Shown here: positions 26,568-35,830 of the stretch, piece after piece
How positions within the stretch are numbered: the stretch's first letter is position 1
How the letters are laid out: every line of letters begins with the position of its first letter
Assembly (NCBI GenBank): GCA_013912105.1
Contig: JACERY010000001.1
Span: 186,001 to 250,000 of the forward strand
Length of the DNA: 64,000 nt
Direction: 5' to 3'
DNA from: Acidimicrobiales bacterium
Lineage (GTDB): Bacteria; Actinomycetota; Acidimicrobiia; Acidimicrobiales; UBA8592
Translations under genes and position numbers: made by a program
Notes under the pieces: model-generated
What the model was told of the DNA's origin: nothing
The model's input: only the letters and a program-made list of their open reading frames with translations
Database searches by the model: none

Positions 26568-27422
26568 ATGGCTATTAACTTGGATGCAGTGGGTGTTGAG
26601 AGCGAACCATTTGAAAGTTCGTGGGATTCCAAAGATTGTCTTTTATACAGTCTCGGAGTTGGAGCGGGAGTAACTGACCCAACAGGGTTTGAATTAGAAT
26701 TCACAACTGAGAACACTAAAGAAGTAGAACAGAAAACCCTTCCAACTATGTGCGTCGTCTTAGGCGGGACGGGTGGACGTGGCCCGCTAAGCAATCTGGG
26801 AGATGTTAATTACTCAAAGATGGTCCATGGAGAACAAGGGATCATCCTTCATAAGCCTTTACCGACAAGCGCAACTATTCTTTCAACCAGCAAGATTTCA
26901 AATATCTATGATAAAGGAAAAGCAGCCTTAGTGATCCTTGAAACAACTGCGGTTGATAGTCAAGACGGCCAGCCTCTGTTTACTAATATAAGTAAATTGT
27001 TCTTCAGAGATGAAGGAGGGTGGGGAGGCGATAGAGGACCTATCGACAAGGTCGAGTTCCCCGACAGAGAACCAGACCACATTGTCTCCTACCAAACAAG
27101 GGCTGATCAAGCGCTACTCTATCGCCTTAATGGGGACCGAAACCCACTGCATTCTGATCCCGCATTTGCAGCATTAGGTGGTTTCCCGAAACCTATTCTT
27201 CATGGACTCTGCACCTACGGATTCACAGGAAGAGGGCTAGTTCACCTAGTTTGTGATAGCAATCCTGACCTTTTCAAAAGCATGGACGGCCGATTTAGCT
27301 CTCCAGTGATTCCTGGAGAATCTCTTGAGATTCGTATTTGGGAAGACCAAGGAGTATACAAATTTCGCACTCTTGCTGGAGATAGAGTTGTTTTAGATAA
27401 CGGAATAATGGCCACAAGGTAA
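26568..27422 (+). CDS. Two-domain MaoC-like enoyl-CoA hydratase 2
   Basis: A 284-residue protein of the peroxisomal hydratase-2 type with two hot-dog domains. The C-terminal one carries the catalytic GDRNPLHSDPAFA (Asp and His of D-x-N-x-x-H), followed by PILHGLCTYGF. It would hydrate trans-2-enoyl-CoA to the (R)-3-hydroxyacyl-CoA. The N-terminal half lacks the catalytic pair and binds the acyl tail in relatives. Excellent AGAGGAGG ribosome site. msrA follows after 17 bases. Confidence 0.92.
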   Translation: MAINLDAVGVESEPFESSWDSKDCLLYSLGVGAGVTDPTGFELEFTTENTKEVEQKTLPTMCVVLGGTGGRGPLSNLGDVNYSKMVHGEQGIILHKPLPTSATILSTSKISNIYDKGKAALVILETTAVDSQDGQPLFTNISKLFFRDEGGWGGDRGPIDKVEFPDREPDHIVSYQTRADQALLYRLNGDRNPLHSDPAFAALGGFPKPILHGLCTYGFTGRGLVHLVCDSNPDLFKSMDGRFSSPVIPGESLEIRIWEDQGVYKFRTLAGDRVVLDNGIMATR

Positions 27423-27439
27423 GTGTTAGGAGATAGCGC

Positions 27440-28078
27440 ATGCAACTTAGGAACCCTTTTGATCCTCAAATGCCAAAGGAAGAAACTGCCTTACCCGGTA
27501 GAGATACTTCTATAACAATTTCCGATAAACATTTTGTTCTCGGAACTTCCCAAACTTCCCCTAAAGAAGAGAACTTGAATTTTGCGATGTTTGGAATGGG
27601 TTGTTTCTGGGGCGCTGAGCGTAAATTCTGGGAGATACCAGATATCAAAACAACTTCAGTTGGCTATGCCGGAGGTTACACACCACACCCCTTATATGAG
27701 GAAGTCTGTTCTGGAATGACAGGACATAATGAAGTTGTTCGAGTGATATTTGACTCAGACAAGATTAATTACAGTCAATTATTAAAAGTGTTTTGGGAAA
27801 ATCACAACCCCACACAAGGTATGCGCCAGGGCAATGATATCGGCACACAATACCGAAGCGGAATCTACTACTACAACGAGGAGCAAATGCAGCTTGCTGC
27901 AGAATCAAAAACTGTATTCCAATCGCAACTTGAAGCTAAGGGATACGGCGAAGTCACTACTGAAATACTCGAAGCCCCCATTTTTTACTTTGCTGAGGAC
28001 TACCACCAACAATATCTTGGCAAAAACCCAAACGGATATTGCGGGCTTGGAGGAACAGGCGTTACCTGCACGATCTAA
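27440..28078 (+). CDS. msrA: Peptide-methionine (S)-S-oxide reductase
   Basis: Repairs oxidised methionine, reducing the S-sulfoxide with thioredoxin. The 212-residue protein has the catalytic GCFWG with Cys55, VGYAGG, THNEV-like GHNEVVRV, and QYRSGIYY. The C-terminal [10 protein letters not shown] supplies resolving cysteines. The N-terminal 45 residues match the longer MsrA type (about 210 residues). TAGGAG precedes the ATG. It is probably co-transcribed with the MaoC gene and converges on the FAS1-OmpA gene 16 bases away. Confidence 0.96.
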   Translation: MQLRNPFDPQMPKEETALPGRDTSITISDKHFVLGTSQTSPKEENLNFAMFGMGCFWGAERKFWEIPDIKTTSVGYAGGYTPHPLYEEVCSGMTGHNEVVRVIFDSDKINYSQLLKVFWENHNPTQGMRQGNDIGTQYRSGIYYYNEEQMQLAAESKTVFQSQLEAKGYGEVTTEILEAPIFYFAEDYHQQYLGKNPNGYCGLGGTGVTCTI

Positions 28079-28094
28079 ATCTGCAACCAGTAAT

Positions 28095-29342
28095 CTAAAA
28101 GAGAACTCGGAATTCTATTCTACGATTATCTGCCCTATCCTGAGCAGTGATTTCTGGATCTATCTTTAGTCGTGTTTCCCCATACCCAGTTGCACTAATT
28201 CTATTTGGATCAACGCCTTTAGAGATAAGAAATTCCATTACGGCTTCTGCCCGGCTTTTACTTAAATCAAGATTAATATCTTCAGGGCCATCTGTGTCTG
28301 AGTGGCCTTCAACTTCGAGGTTTCCTTCGGGGTTATCCAATAGGATTTCTGCAACACGTTCCAAAACTGGTTTGGAACTCTCAGCTATGAATGGGCTCCC
28401 TACGGCAAAGAGAACAGGGTCGGAACCAACTATCTGGTTTAAAGCAATTTCTGTTTTAATAGTTCCTGGAATCAAAACAGTATCAATAACATGTACAACT
28501 CCCCCTACAGCCTCTATATCTGTGGTGACGATATTGGCTTCTTCGATAGAAAACCCCATTTCACTCATTTGAATGGTTAATGTTTCACCTTTAAGAGTGG
28601 TTAATGATAAACCATTTGAAAAACTGTCAGAGAGTAAGCGTTCAGAAGCAATATGGAACTGCAGAATATCGCTGAGTTGGACTAATTGAGCAAATTCTTG
28701 AAGAGCTGCTATATCTAATGCTTCCATAGCTGAATTTGTAGGAGCAAAAACAGTAATTGATAGAATTTCTTCGCCTACCTGCTCTTCAATTCCAGCTGCC
28801 GAGAAAAAATCATAAACTTGACTTAGCTCAGGGATATCTCTGATAACTTCAAATACCGTCCTCTGGGACCCTTTAATAATTAACTGATCTATGACCTTTA
28901 CACCTAAGGCTTCGTATTTTCCTAAAACAAGATTCCGTTCAATTTCATCCTGTATTTGTCCAGTGATTTCTAAATTGACTACTGATAAATCAACGCCAGT
29001 TAGAATTTCAAATTCAGCGCTAACTGCTCCATCTGGTACAAGTTGATTCGAAGTAACTATAAGCGCATCAGCAAGTGCTTGAGCATTCACTGCCCCAGAC
29101 AGAAGAACACCGTTTTCTGAATAGTTAGCGTAAGCCACAATCGGTGCATTTTGCTCTATCGATTCAGGAGCAATAGGCGTTAATGGTATTGGCGTAGGTT
29201 CAGAACCCGAAGTGGTTGAACTGTTTGAGAAGGCAGAAAGTGGAATATCTGACCCGCCTCTGTCTCCCCAAGCTAAAAGCCCCACAAATGCAGCCACGAT
29301 GCCAAAAACAAAGATGCCTATATTTCGTAGAACTATGCTCAT
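28095..29342 (-). CDS. Membrane-anchored fasciclin (FAS1) - OmpA-like protein
   Basis: A 415-residue envelope protein. An N-terminal membrane helix (about 7-25) is followed by a Ser/Pro-rich linker (to about 65). A BON-like region (about 75-150) comes next, then a FAS1 domain at about 165-300 (VFEVIRDIPELSQVY, ITVFAPTNSAMEAL, GGVVHVIDTVLIP). The OmpA-like C-terminus (about 310-415) has VEGHSDTDGPE, LSKSRAEAVMEFL, the YGET motif and DRADNRRIEF. The OmpA part should bind peptidoglycan and FAS1 domains mediate adhesion. Translation is coupled to the upstream DUF2510 gene by ATGA. Last gene of the plsY operon. An unusual architecture for an actinobacterium. Confidence 0.9.
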   Translation of the reverse strand: MSIVLRNIGIFVFGIVAAFVGLLAWGDRGGSDIPLSAFSNSSTTSGSEPTPIPLTPIAPESIEQNAPIVAYANYSENGVLLSGAVNAQALADALIVTSNQLVPDGAVSAEFEILTGVDLSVVNLEITGQIQDEIERNLVLGKYEALGVKVIDQLIIKGSQRTVFEVIRDIPELSQVYDFFSAAGIEEQVGEEILSITVFAPTNSAMEALDIAALQEFAQLVQLSDILQFHIASERLLSDSFSNGLSLTTLKGETLTIQMSEMGFSIEEANIVTTDIEAVGGVVHVIDTVLIPGTIKTEIALNQIVGSDPVLFAVGSPFIAESSKPVLERVAEILLDNPEGNLEVEGHSDTDGPEDINLDLSKSRAEAVMEFLISKGVDPNRISATGYGETRLKIDPEITAQDRADNRRIEFRVLF

Positions 29343-29716
29343 AACCCAGCTTCCTCTTCAATATTAAATTCGCTACTCAGTAAAGTGACGGATCCATCGC
29401 TTACTTGAATCGTAGAGAATTCTAACCCCGATAGTTCATTTACTGGACTACTGACTATGTCTTCAGGCCAAAAAGCCTTTACTACTAAAAAAATTGCGAC
29501 TAGAACAGAACCCCAAAGCACGACACGTCCTATAAGCCTTATCCAAAGCCGATCAAATCTTGCTCGCATTATTGGGTCTGTACCTGTTGCACCGTAGTGA
29601 GAGATATGCGACGTCCACTTTTTACCATCCCAAAACCGGGCCTCGTACCTTCCTGTTGGGTCTGCATACCAACCTTTATCTAAGAGCGGAGGAGGCGGAA
29701 ATTCTGGACGGATCAC
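29339..29716 (-). CDS. DUF2510 membrane protein
   Basis: A 125-residue protein with an N-terminal DUF2510 motif, GWYADPTGRYEARFWDGKKW (about 15-34). A single transmembrane helix follows (about 64-84, VVLWGSVLVAIFLVVKAFW), then a short extracytoplasmic tail. DUF2510 is typical of actinobacterial membrane proteins, with function unknown. Overlaps the FAS1-OmpA gene by four bases, which suggests that the two products act together at the envelope. Confidence 0.85.
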   Translation of the reverse strand: MIRPEFPPPPLLDKGWYADPTGRYEARFWDGKKWTSHISHYGATGTDPIMRARFDRLWIRLIGRVVLWGSVLVAIFLVVKAFWPEDIVSSPVNELSGLEFSTIQVSDGSVTLLSSEFNIEEEAGL

Positions 29717-29800
29717 CCCCCTACATTACTTCTCCTGCTCCCGAAATTAATGTCACTAAACGAGAACCTATATATAAAAAATTAAAGAAGGGCCCTTATA

Positions 29801-30955
29801 TTAATTCTCTTCACTCAAATTTTTCCGCTGTTTGGGTCTCGTCATATAATGCCGGTTCTTCCATTCAACACGCTGACCAGTCACTGCAAGAATCGTTGAC
29901 CAGAAAAGAGTTGCACCCCAAAATAACATAGCTAATGGGTGAAATATCACACCCCATAATGGGTCACGACCAACAGTTGAAGTAACAAACCTACCCAAAA
30001 TAAGAAGAACTACTTGCCAAAGCACCTCCATAGGGACCGGAGCACCAAAAAACCCAGCTATTAACCTGATAAACGGCAAGGCAAGAAGAGGTGCTATCAA
30101 GAAAGTCGTAATAATTGAAAGAGAAGTTCGATAACTAAGAGCTCCATATGCATTTTTCGAAAATCCCCTCCAGATATCAACAAGTCCTGAATACCATGTC
30201 GTTGCAGCTAAATCTGTTCCATTAATCAACCTTTGATGATAACCAGCAGCCTTGATAGATCTTGCTAATTGAACATCGTCAACAATATGCTGTGGGTGGG
30301 CAGCATGGCCGCCAGAGTCATCATAGGCAATTCGACTTACTCCTATAAAAGGCCCAAAAGCTATAGCAATATCTGGATTCGAGCTTCGGTGAATTAACGA
30401 CGCTGGAAATAATGCCAGTACTGCATGGTTTACTATTGGAAGCAGAATTTTACTTGCCAAGGAAGTTCCTCTATTCCTTAGAAGCGAAGCAACCATATCA
30501 ACTTTTTGGGTATCCATTACGTCAACAACAGAGGAAACCGCAGTTGGATCTAGAACAGCATCTGCATCAATAAAAAAGAGGATTTCTCCAGTTGCGTGTT
30601 CCGAAAGTTGATGACAGGCCCAATTCTTCCCAGTCCAACCCTTAGGCAAAGGTAAACTAGAAATTAATCTGATACTTTCTCCAGCAGACTCCACAATCGC
30701 TCTTGTTCTATCAGTTGAGTGATCATCTAAAACAATGATTTCGAAATCGGGGTGCTCCTGAAGAAGCAAAGACCGAAGACAATCTCCTATGAGTCCCTCT
30801 TCATTTCGGGCTGGAATAAGTAAGCTTACTCTCTTCTTAGAATGAAACTTAACTTTTTTGGGCCTCACAACAACCCTTAGATTCCATAAGATAAGACACA
30901 ATTGGCACACCAACAACAATGTAAGAAACCGCCCAAAGATAAATTCCCAAGTCAT
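29801..30955 (-). CDS. Family 2 glycosyltransferase, HpnB/CrtQ-like
   Basis: A 384-residue membrane glycosyltransferase. A short N-terminal helix precedes the GT-A domain: VSLLIPARNEEGLIGDCL, VLDDHSTDRT and FIDADAVLDP (the metal-binding DxD), with LPKGWTGKNWACHQL in between. A later QxxRW-like region reads TWYSGLVDIWRGFSKN, and three or four C-terminal membrane helices follow. The PKGWTGK segment and layout resemble hopanoid-associated HpnB and carotenoid CrtQ enzymes. The acceptor is unknown, but a lipid is likely given plsY 32 bases upstream. Confidence 0.88.
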   Translation of the reverse strand: MTWEFIFGRFLTLLLVCQLCLILWNLRVVVRPKKVKFHSKKRVSLLIPARNEEGLIGDCLRSLLLQEHPDFEIIVLDDHSTDRTRAIVESAGESIRLISSLPLPKGWTGKNWACHQLSEHATGEILFFIDADAVLDPTAVSSVVDVMDTQKVDMVASLLRNRGTSLASKILLPIVNHAVLALFPASLIHRSSNPDIAIAFGPFIGVSRIAYDDSGGHAAHPQHIVDDVQLARSIKAAGYHQRLINGTDLAATTWYSGLVDIWRGFSKNAYGALSYRTSLSIITTFLIAPLLALPFIRLIAGFFGAPVPMEVLWQVVLLILGRFVTSTVGRDPLWGVIFHPLAMLFWGATLFWSTILAVTGQRVEWKNRHYMTRPKQRKNLSEEN

Positions 30956-30987
30956 TTTTATACCTACCTAACTCAACAAGATAATGG

Positions 30988-31599
30988 TTATACCATGCCG
31001 CCGGAAAGCCTATCCCAATCACTACTACCTTCAATTTTTTTTGTTCTAGGTTCATCAAATTTTCTTTTAACACCGACAAGAGCAAATAACGATATGGGAA
31101 TAAGCATACGAGAAACTGAATATCCAAAAAAAGGCGCGAACCCAACTGCGCAAATTATTACCGTGACTGTTGTTGGCATAAATTTTCTAGTAGCTAGCCA
31201 AACTATCCCTGAGAAACCAATACCTAGTATCGAAGAAAGTGGCAATAAAGTAGCAGTGAATCCACCAACTGGAGATAGCCCTTTCCCTCCAATGAATTTG
31301 AGCCATATTGGAAAACCATGACCGAGCAGTAGACAGAATCCAGACAAAGCGATCACATAATTATTCTCATCAGAAACTATTGATGCAACAAGAATTCCTT
31401 TGCCAAAATCAAGTAAAAAAACAGTTGATCCCCATCTATGTCCTACAGTATGGAATACATTCCGAGCCCCTACATTACCTTCGCCTTCCTCACGTACGTC
31501 AATATTTTTAACTTTTTGACCGACTAAATAAGCGCTAGGAACAGATCCGATAACATATGCAACTAATGCATAAAGGACGTAGATGAGAGATGTACTCAT
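30988..31599 (-). CDS. plsY: Glycerol-3-phosphate acyltransferase PlsY
   Basis: Integral membrane enzyme transferring an acyl group from acyl-phosphate to glycerol-3-phosphate, the first step of phospholipid synthesis. The 203-residue protein has motif 1 GSVPSAYLVG, motif 2 EGNVGARNVFHTVG and motif 3 GHGFPIWLKFIGGKG, with about five membrane helices. Motif 2 departs from the bacterial consensus GSGNxGATNxxR at several positions (GEGNVGARN). Starts an operon of four minus-strand genes for lipid and envelope functions. An AGGAG-like element (rev. of ctcct) precedes the ATG. Confidence 0.9.
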   Translation of the reverse strand: MSTSLIYVLYALVAYVIGSVPSAYLVGQKVKNIDVREEGEGNVGARNVFHTVGHRWGSTVFLLDFGKGILVASIVSDENNYVIALSGFCLLLGHGFPIWLKFIGGKGLSPVGGFTATLLPLSSILGIGFSGIVWLATRKFMPTTVTVIICAVGFAPFFGYSVSRMLIPISLFALVGVKRKFDEPRTKKIEGSSDWDRLSGGMV

Positions 31600-31739
31600 G
31601 GTATTAAACTCCTAAAAATTTAATAGTAGAAGATAGAAGTGACGACGACATTATCCTAAGAAAGTATCTTTATTTCTTTTCGGAACTAATAATCTTATGA
31701 AATTTCCCTATAAAAGGAAATCCGATCTACGCTGCAGTA

Positions 31740-32774
31740 ATGGGCAAAGAAATCCATGCAGGAATCAACGAAGTCAACGTATCCAACTGGCTTGCTGACC
31801 AAACTGATGTTGTAGGTGAATTAACTTTTCAAATTGTTACTCACGGACGTTCAAACCTGACATACATACTTGAAGATGAAAACAACACTAAGTGGATTCT
31901 TCGCCGGCCACCCACTGGACATGTACTTGCTTCAGCGCATGACATGAACCGAGAGTACAAAATTATCTCAGCTCTTGGGAAAAGTAATGTACCAGTTCCT
32001 GGAGCTATTGGGATGTGTGAAGATGAAGGGGTAACTGGGGCTTCTTTCTTTGTTATGGATTTCGTAAACGGGAACATCATTAAAGACTTGACAGATGCTC
32101 AACAGTTTTCCCCAGAGGAACGTAAAATTCAAAGTGAATCACTCGTTGAAGCTCTAGCTACTCTTCATAAAGTTGACCCAGAAGAGGTAGGGCTTGGTGA
32201 TCTCGGAAAACGAGAAGACTATATTGCTCGTCAACTACGTAGATGGAAGCGACAGGTAGATGAGGGTTCTGACCGTTCCCTTCCTTTATTTAATGAATTG
32301 CACAAAAATCTAGAAGGTAGAATTCCTCCTCAAATTGGGTACGGAATTGCCCATGGCGATTACCGTTTAGACAACTGCATGATCGGCTTAGATAATCAAG
32401 TTGCTGCAGTCCTTGATTGGGAGTTATGCACACTCGGTGACGTCCTCGCTGATCTGGGAGGAATGTTGATGTGGTGGGGCGAAAAAGATAGCTCCAAAAC
32501 ACTTATGAGTGACGCACCCACGCTTGCAGAGGGTTATATCTCTCCAGGTGAAGTTGCTAATATGTACGAAAGGTTTTCCGGTAGGGATCTATCTGATTTA
32601 CCGTATTACATTGCGTTCCAATTTTGGAGATTAGCGGCTATCACTGAAGGCGTTCGAGTTCGTTTCACTGCTGGAGCTATGGGAGACAAGGATATCGGAG
32701 ATGAAATGGCTGGGTTTGAAATCCGGATTGATGGTTTACTTGAAGCTTCTTTAGCGAAGCTACATGAAATGTAA
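31740..32774 (+). CDS. APH/ACAD10-like phosphotransferase
   Basis: A 344-residue kinase of the aminoglycoside-phosphotransferase fold. It has a nucleotide-binding N-lobe (WILRRPPTGHV), the catalytic loop AHGDYRLDNCM and metal-binding VLDWELCTLGD. This is the branch related to the N-terminal domain of human ACAD10/ACAD11, which phosphorylates 4-hydroxyacyl-CoA in short pathways for hydroxy-acid catabolism. Such a role fits the nearby acyl-CoA dehydrogenases, but is inferred. No ribosome site is visible; TATAAA at 31709-31714 may be a -10 element. Confidence 0.88.
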   Translation: MGKEIHAGINEVNVSNWLADQTDVVGELTFQIVTHGRSNLTYILEDENNTKWILRRPPTGHVLASAHDMNREYKIISALGKSNVPVPGAIGMCEDEGVTGASFFVMDFVNGNIIKDLTDAQQFSPEERKIQSESLVEALATLHKVDPEEVGLGDLGKREDYIARQLRRWKRQVDEGSDRSLPLFNELHKNLEGRIPPQIGYGIAHGDYRLDNCMIGLDNQVAAVLDWELCTLGDVLADLGGMLMWWGEKDSSKTLMSDAPTLAEGYISPGEVANMYERFSGRDLSDLPYYIAFQFWRLAAITEGVRVRFTAGAMGDKDIGDEMAGFEIRIDGLLEASLAKLHEM

Positions 32775-32779
32775 TGGAG

Positions 32780-33940
32780 TTATAAGTCTCTAAAGAACTT
32801 TTGGATATCGCTTACAGCTAGTTGCGGCTTCTCTGCTGCTGCAAAGTGGCCACCTTCAGGCATAACAGTATATTGACGGAGGTCACAGTAGGTTTCAAGG
32901 GTTGACTTTGGCAAATGGACTACATCTTTTGGAAAAACAGCAACAGCGGATGGAGCTTCCAAACGGGGCATCCTGTCGTGTGCTAATGGCCATGGCTTTT
33001 TGAAATGCTCATGGTAGATGCGTAGCGACGAACCGATTGAACCAGTACACCAATAGAGAGAGGCAATGGTGCATAAATGCTCACGAGTAAATGATTCTTC
33101 GACATCTCCCGAGTTGTCGCTCCAGTTGCGCCTTCGTTCCCAAATCCAAGACGCGGTAGCAACTGGGGAATCCGTTAAGCCATAGGCTAAAGTCTGAGGA
33201 TCTAATAAGTGTGTTGTGAGATGTGAACGAATTGTGTTCTCTGCTTCCTTGCTTCGTGCGATCTTCCAATCCTCGTCCTCGCCCCATGCATCATCGGGAA
33301 GAGTTCTTCGATTCACCCCAGGAATGACACTCAGGCTCATATGTGCTCCTATAAGTGACTCTGGGTATTCATGAGACAAGTGGGCAGTCACAAGAGCCCC
33401 CCAATCCCCTCCGTGTGCGCAGAATCGCTCATATCCGAGTATCTCGGTCATTAATGTCTTCCAAAGCCCAGCTACTCTCTTCACATCAATTCCTGCTTCA
33501 GGGAGAGGTTGAGAGAAGATGAAACCAGGTAGAGAAGGGACATAGACGTCAAAACTATCTTCAGGGTTTCCACCATATTTCTCTGGATCGCTAAGAGGTC
33601 CAATAGCGTCTTTGAAGTCCCAGAAGGTCCACGGCCACCCATGAGTAAGTACAAGAGGTTTCGGGTTTGGCCCTTTACCAGGAGCATGCAGGTAATGAAT
33701 GGGGATTCCTTCTACGTTTACCAAGTAGTGATCCCATTGGTTCATTTCAGAAAATACAGAAGTCCAGTCCCAGTCAGAAATCCAGTAGTTGACCATATCT
33801 TCCATCCAGCCTCTAGGAACTCCATACTCCCAACTATCTTCACCAATGACATCAGGCCATTTGGTACTTTTAAGACGGCTCATCATTGTTTTTAATGTCT
33901 TAGGGTCGAGGTTCGGCTCAATTGATACAGGGTTAACCAT
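32780..33940 (-). CDS. Epoxide hydrolase (EHN-type)
   Basis: A 386-residue alpha/beta hydrolase with the N-terminal EHN lid domain (LKTMMSRLKSTKWPD) of microsomal-type epoxide hydrolases. The oxyanion HGWPWTFWDF, the nucleophile in HGGDWGA (Asp, as required for an epoxide-opening ester intermediate) and the late PEGGHFAA His complete the site. The ATG at 33940 is chosen because AGGAG lies eight bases upstream. The frame extends further to 34036, but without a site. Overlaps the EthD gene by eight bases. Confidence 0.93.
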   Translation of the reverse strand: MVNPVSIEPNLDPKTLKTMMSRLKSTKWPDVIGEDSWEYGVPRGWMEDMVNYWISDWDWTSVFSEMNQWDHYLVNVEGIPIHYLHAPGKGPNPKPLVLTHGWPWTFWDFKDAIGPLSDPEKYGGNPEDSFDVYVPSLPGFIFSQPLPEAGIDVKRVAGLWKTLMTEILGYERFCAHGGDWGALVTAHLSHEYPESLIGAHMSLSVIPGVNRRTLPDDAWGEDEDWKIARSKEAENTIRSHLTTHLLDPQTLAYGLTDSPVATASWIWERRRNWSDNSGDVEESFTREHLCTIASLYWCTGSIGSSLRIYHEHFKKPWPLAHDRMPRLEAPSAVAVFPKDVVHLPKSTLETYCDLRQYTVMPEGGHFAAAEKPQLAVSDIQKFFRDL

Positions 33941-34568
33941 TTGTGTTGCTCCTAAATCTGGTTTCTGAAACCATAATTGATTTTGTTTTACGAAAATCAA
34001 TAAAGGTTTCTGTGTCTTTCCTAACAATCTCAGCACTATTTGAATGAAGATAAAACTGTTTTTCTAAATCTTTTCTACTTGAAAACCAAAGTTCACTTAT
34101 CCCATCTATCTCAAGATTGTCTGGGTGTGAACCGTATAAATGTTTAAGCTCAATATTTTGTGCATAATTTTGCATTCCATGATGCTTCCGGGCGATTTTA
34201 GTATGTGCCTTGTAGGAGTTGTAGAAAGATTCTCGATCCAAAGTTTCTTTACGGCATACAAGCGAAATCTGTTTTACGCCCGGATATGTACCACTAAGAG
34301 AAAGTGAGTTGTCAGCCCAACCATAAATTTTTTTCACCACCAAACCTAAATCAGCTTTTATTTCAGGAGTTGTAGTCCAGGTAATACCAGAAAACGTAGG
34401 AGTGAAATCAGTAATTCCACGAAGTCTCATAAGAGGTGTCTGATCACCGATAGCATCTATAGCAATAATTTCAGGGCTTTGTTCTTTTCCTTTTAGCACT
34501 GGCACCCCTTCAAAATGAATGTGCGCATACAAAGTCTCGTCAATTAGCCTTTTGGTATGTCCTTCCAT
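33933..34568 (-). CDS. EthD-domain protein
   Basis: A 211-residue protein with an EthD (dimeric alpha-beta barrel) domain in its second half: VKQISLVCRKETLDRESFYNSYKAHTKIA-type strand-helix and ISELWFSSRKDLEKQF (quoted in two parts, residues about 98-175). The first half is a related ferredoxin-like repeat without clear motifs. EthD proteins appear in ether and polyketide metabolism, with no firmly established reaction. The 3' end overlaps the epoxide hydrolase by eight bases, and the 5' end overlaps the acyl-CoA dehydrogenase by 25 bases. A coupled operon is therefore clear. Confidence 0.75.
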   Translation of the reverse strand: MEGHTKRLIDETLYAHIHFEGVPVLKGKEQSPEIIAIDAIGDQTPLMRLRGITDFTPTFSGITWTTTPEIKADLGLVVKKIYGWADNSLSLSGTYPGVKQISLVCRKETLDRESFYNSYKAHTKIARKHHGMQNYAQNIELKHLYGSHPDNLEIDGISELWFSSRKDLEKQFYLHSNSAEIVRKDTETFIDFRKTKSIMVSETRFRSNTNG

Positions 34569-35761
34569 GGTATTCCCCTATCAACACGGATATCTCTTGG
34601 TAAACCTAATGCCTGTTCTCCAAGGTTATTGTGGTGGACTTCATCTGTTCCACCACCTATAGAAATGGGATACCTTGAATGCAAGACTTCCATTGCCCAT
34701 TCACTAGCTTTATGTGTGACGGCTACTCCTGCGGCACCAAGAATTTCTTGGGCAAGATCACCTTCGAGTCTTCGATTTTGAGCTACAAAAAGCTTTACTA
34801 CCGATGGGTGCATTGGTGGCATTTGACCATTTCTTACAGCGATTGAAATTTTTTCACTCATTAACTTGAGAAGTTTATTTCTTGTGTAAATTGTTGCCAG
34901 CTTTTGCCGCAGAACAGGTTCTCCAATTTTGTCTAGTCTTTGGGCAAGTTCTATTAACTGTGCAGGGTTATCTCCGCTGGCACCACCAATCATTGCGGAC
35001 TCATTACTCATTACAGCTCTGACTGGCCCCCATCCTTTGTTTATCTCTCCAAGGACATTGTCGGAATGGCATCGTGCTCCATCTAGAAAAACTTCAGCAA
35101 AATGGCCAGCACCGTGTGCTTGTACTAACGGTCGTACTTCTACGCCACTTTGATTCATATCAAAAAGAAGGAACGTGATCCCTTCGTGTTTTTGTGCGGC
35201 AGGATTGGTACGCACAAGTAAGATACCCATGTCAGCATACATAGCTGCTGAGTTCCAGACTTTCTGACCATGTATAACAAACTCCTCTCCATCAAGTTCT
35301 GCTCGCGTTCCTAGTCCAGCGAGGTCACTGCCTGCACCCGGTTCACTGAAGAGTTGACACCAACTCACTTTTCCGTTAATTAGTGTTGGGATATGCTCTT
35401 TTTTTTGTTCCTCAGTCCCGTGTTTTAAAAGAGCAGGAAGTGTCATCGCTATAATTGAATTGTAGAAACCGGTGTGTACTTGATAACCAACGGACTCTTC
35501 TTTGAAGATCTTCTGCATCCATGTTTCTCCCCCGTGTCCGCCGTATTCAATTGGAACTGTAGTGCCCGCATACCCAGCGTCGTACAGTTTTTTTTGGAGT
35601 TTCTGGCAATTAAGGTGATGCTGGTCTTCTCTTTCTTGACTAGGCATCCAATGAAGCGTAGAGAAAGGTTGTTTCTCCTCAATGGGATCAATGTTATCTT
35701 TCAGCCATTGTCTGGTTTCTAAACGATATTGCTGTTCTATGCTTTCTATCTCTGAAGTCAT
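34544..35761 (-). CDS. Acyl-CoA dehydrogenase (FadE type)
   Basis: FAD enzyme of 405 residues. It has the CQLFSEPGAGSDLAGLGTRA flavin/substrate motif, GQKVWNSAAMYADMG, and a C-terminal GGTDEVHHNNLGEQALGLP, a variant of the usual GG-T-E-I-x-R-N-x-I-A/L. Actinobacterial FadE paralogs with similar tails act in steroid and fatty-acid degradation, often as heterotetramers. First gene of the three-gene operon with EthD and epoxide hydrolase. It diverges from the S9 peptidase; their starts are only about 70 bases apart. Confidence 0.93.
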   Translation of the reverse strand: MTSEIESIEQQYRLETRQWLKDNIDPIEEKQPFSTLHWMPSQEREDQHHLNCQKLQKKLYDAGYAGTTVPIEYGGHGGETWMQKIFKEESVGYQVHTGFYNSIIAMTLPALLKHGTEEQKKEHIPTLINGKVSWCQLFSEPGAGSDLAGLGTRAELDGEEFVIHGQKVWNSAAMYADMGILLVRTNPAAQKHEGITFLLFDMNQSGVEVRPLVQAHGAGHFAEVFLDGARCHSDNVLGEINKGWGPVRAVMSNESAMIGGASGDNPAQLIELAQRLDKIGEPVLRQKLATIYTRNKLLKLMSEKISIAVRNGQMPPMHPSVVKLFVAQNRRLEGDLAQEILGAAGVAVTHKASEWAMEVLHSRYPISIGGGTDEVHHNNLGEQALGLPRDIRVDRGIPWKDIPKG

Positions 35762-35830
35762 TACTCGGATTCTATGGTGAAGATCGCGGTTGTAGCGAAT
35801 ATCGTAGAAGAAGGTAGAAGAAAGTTACAT

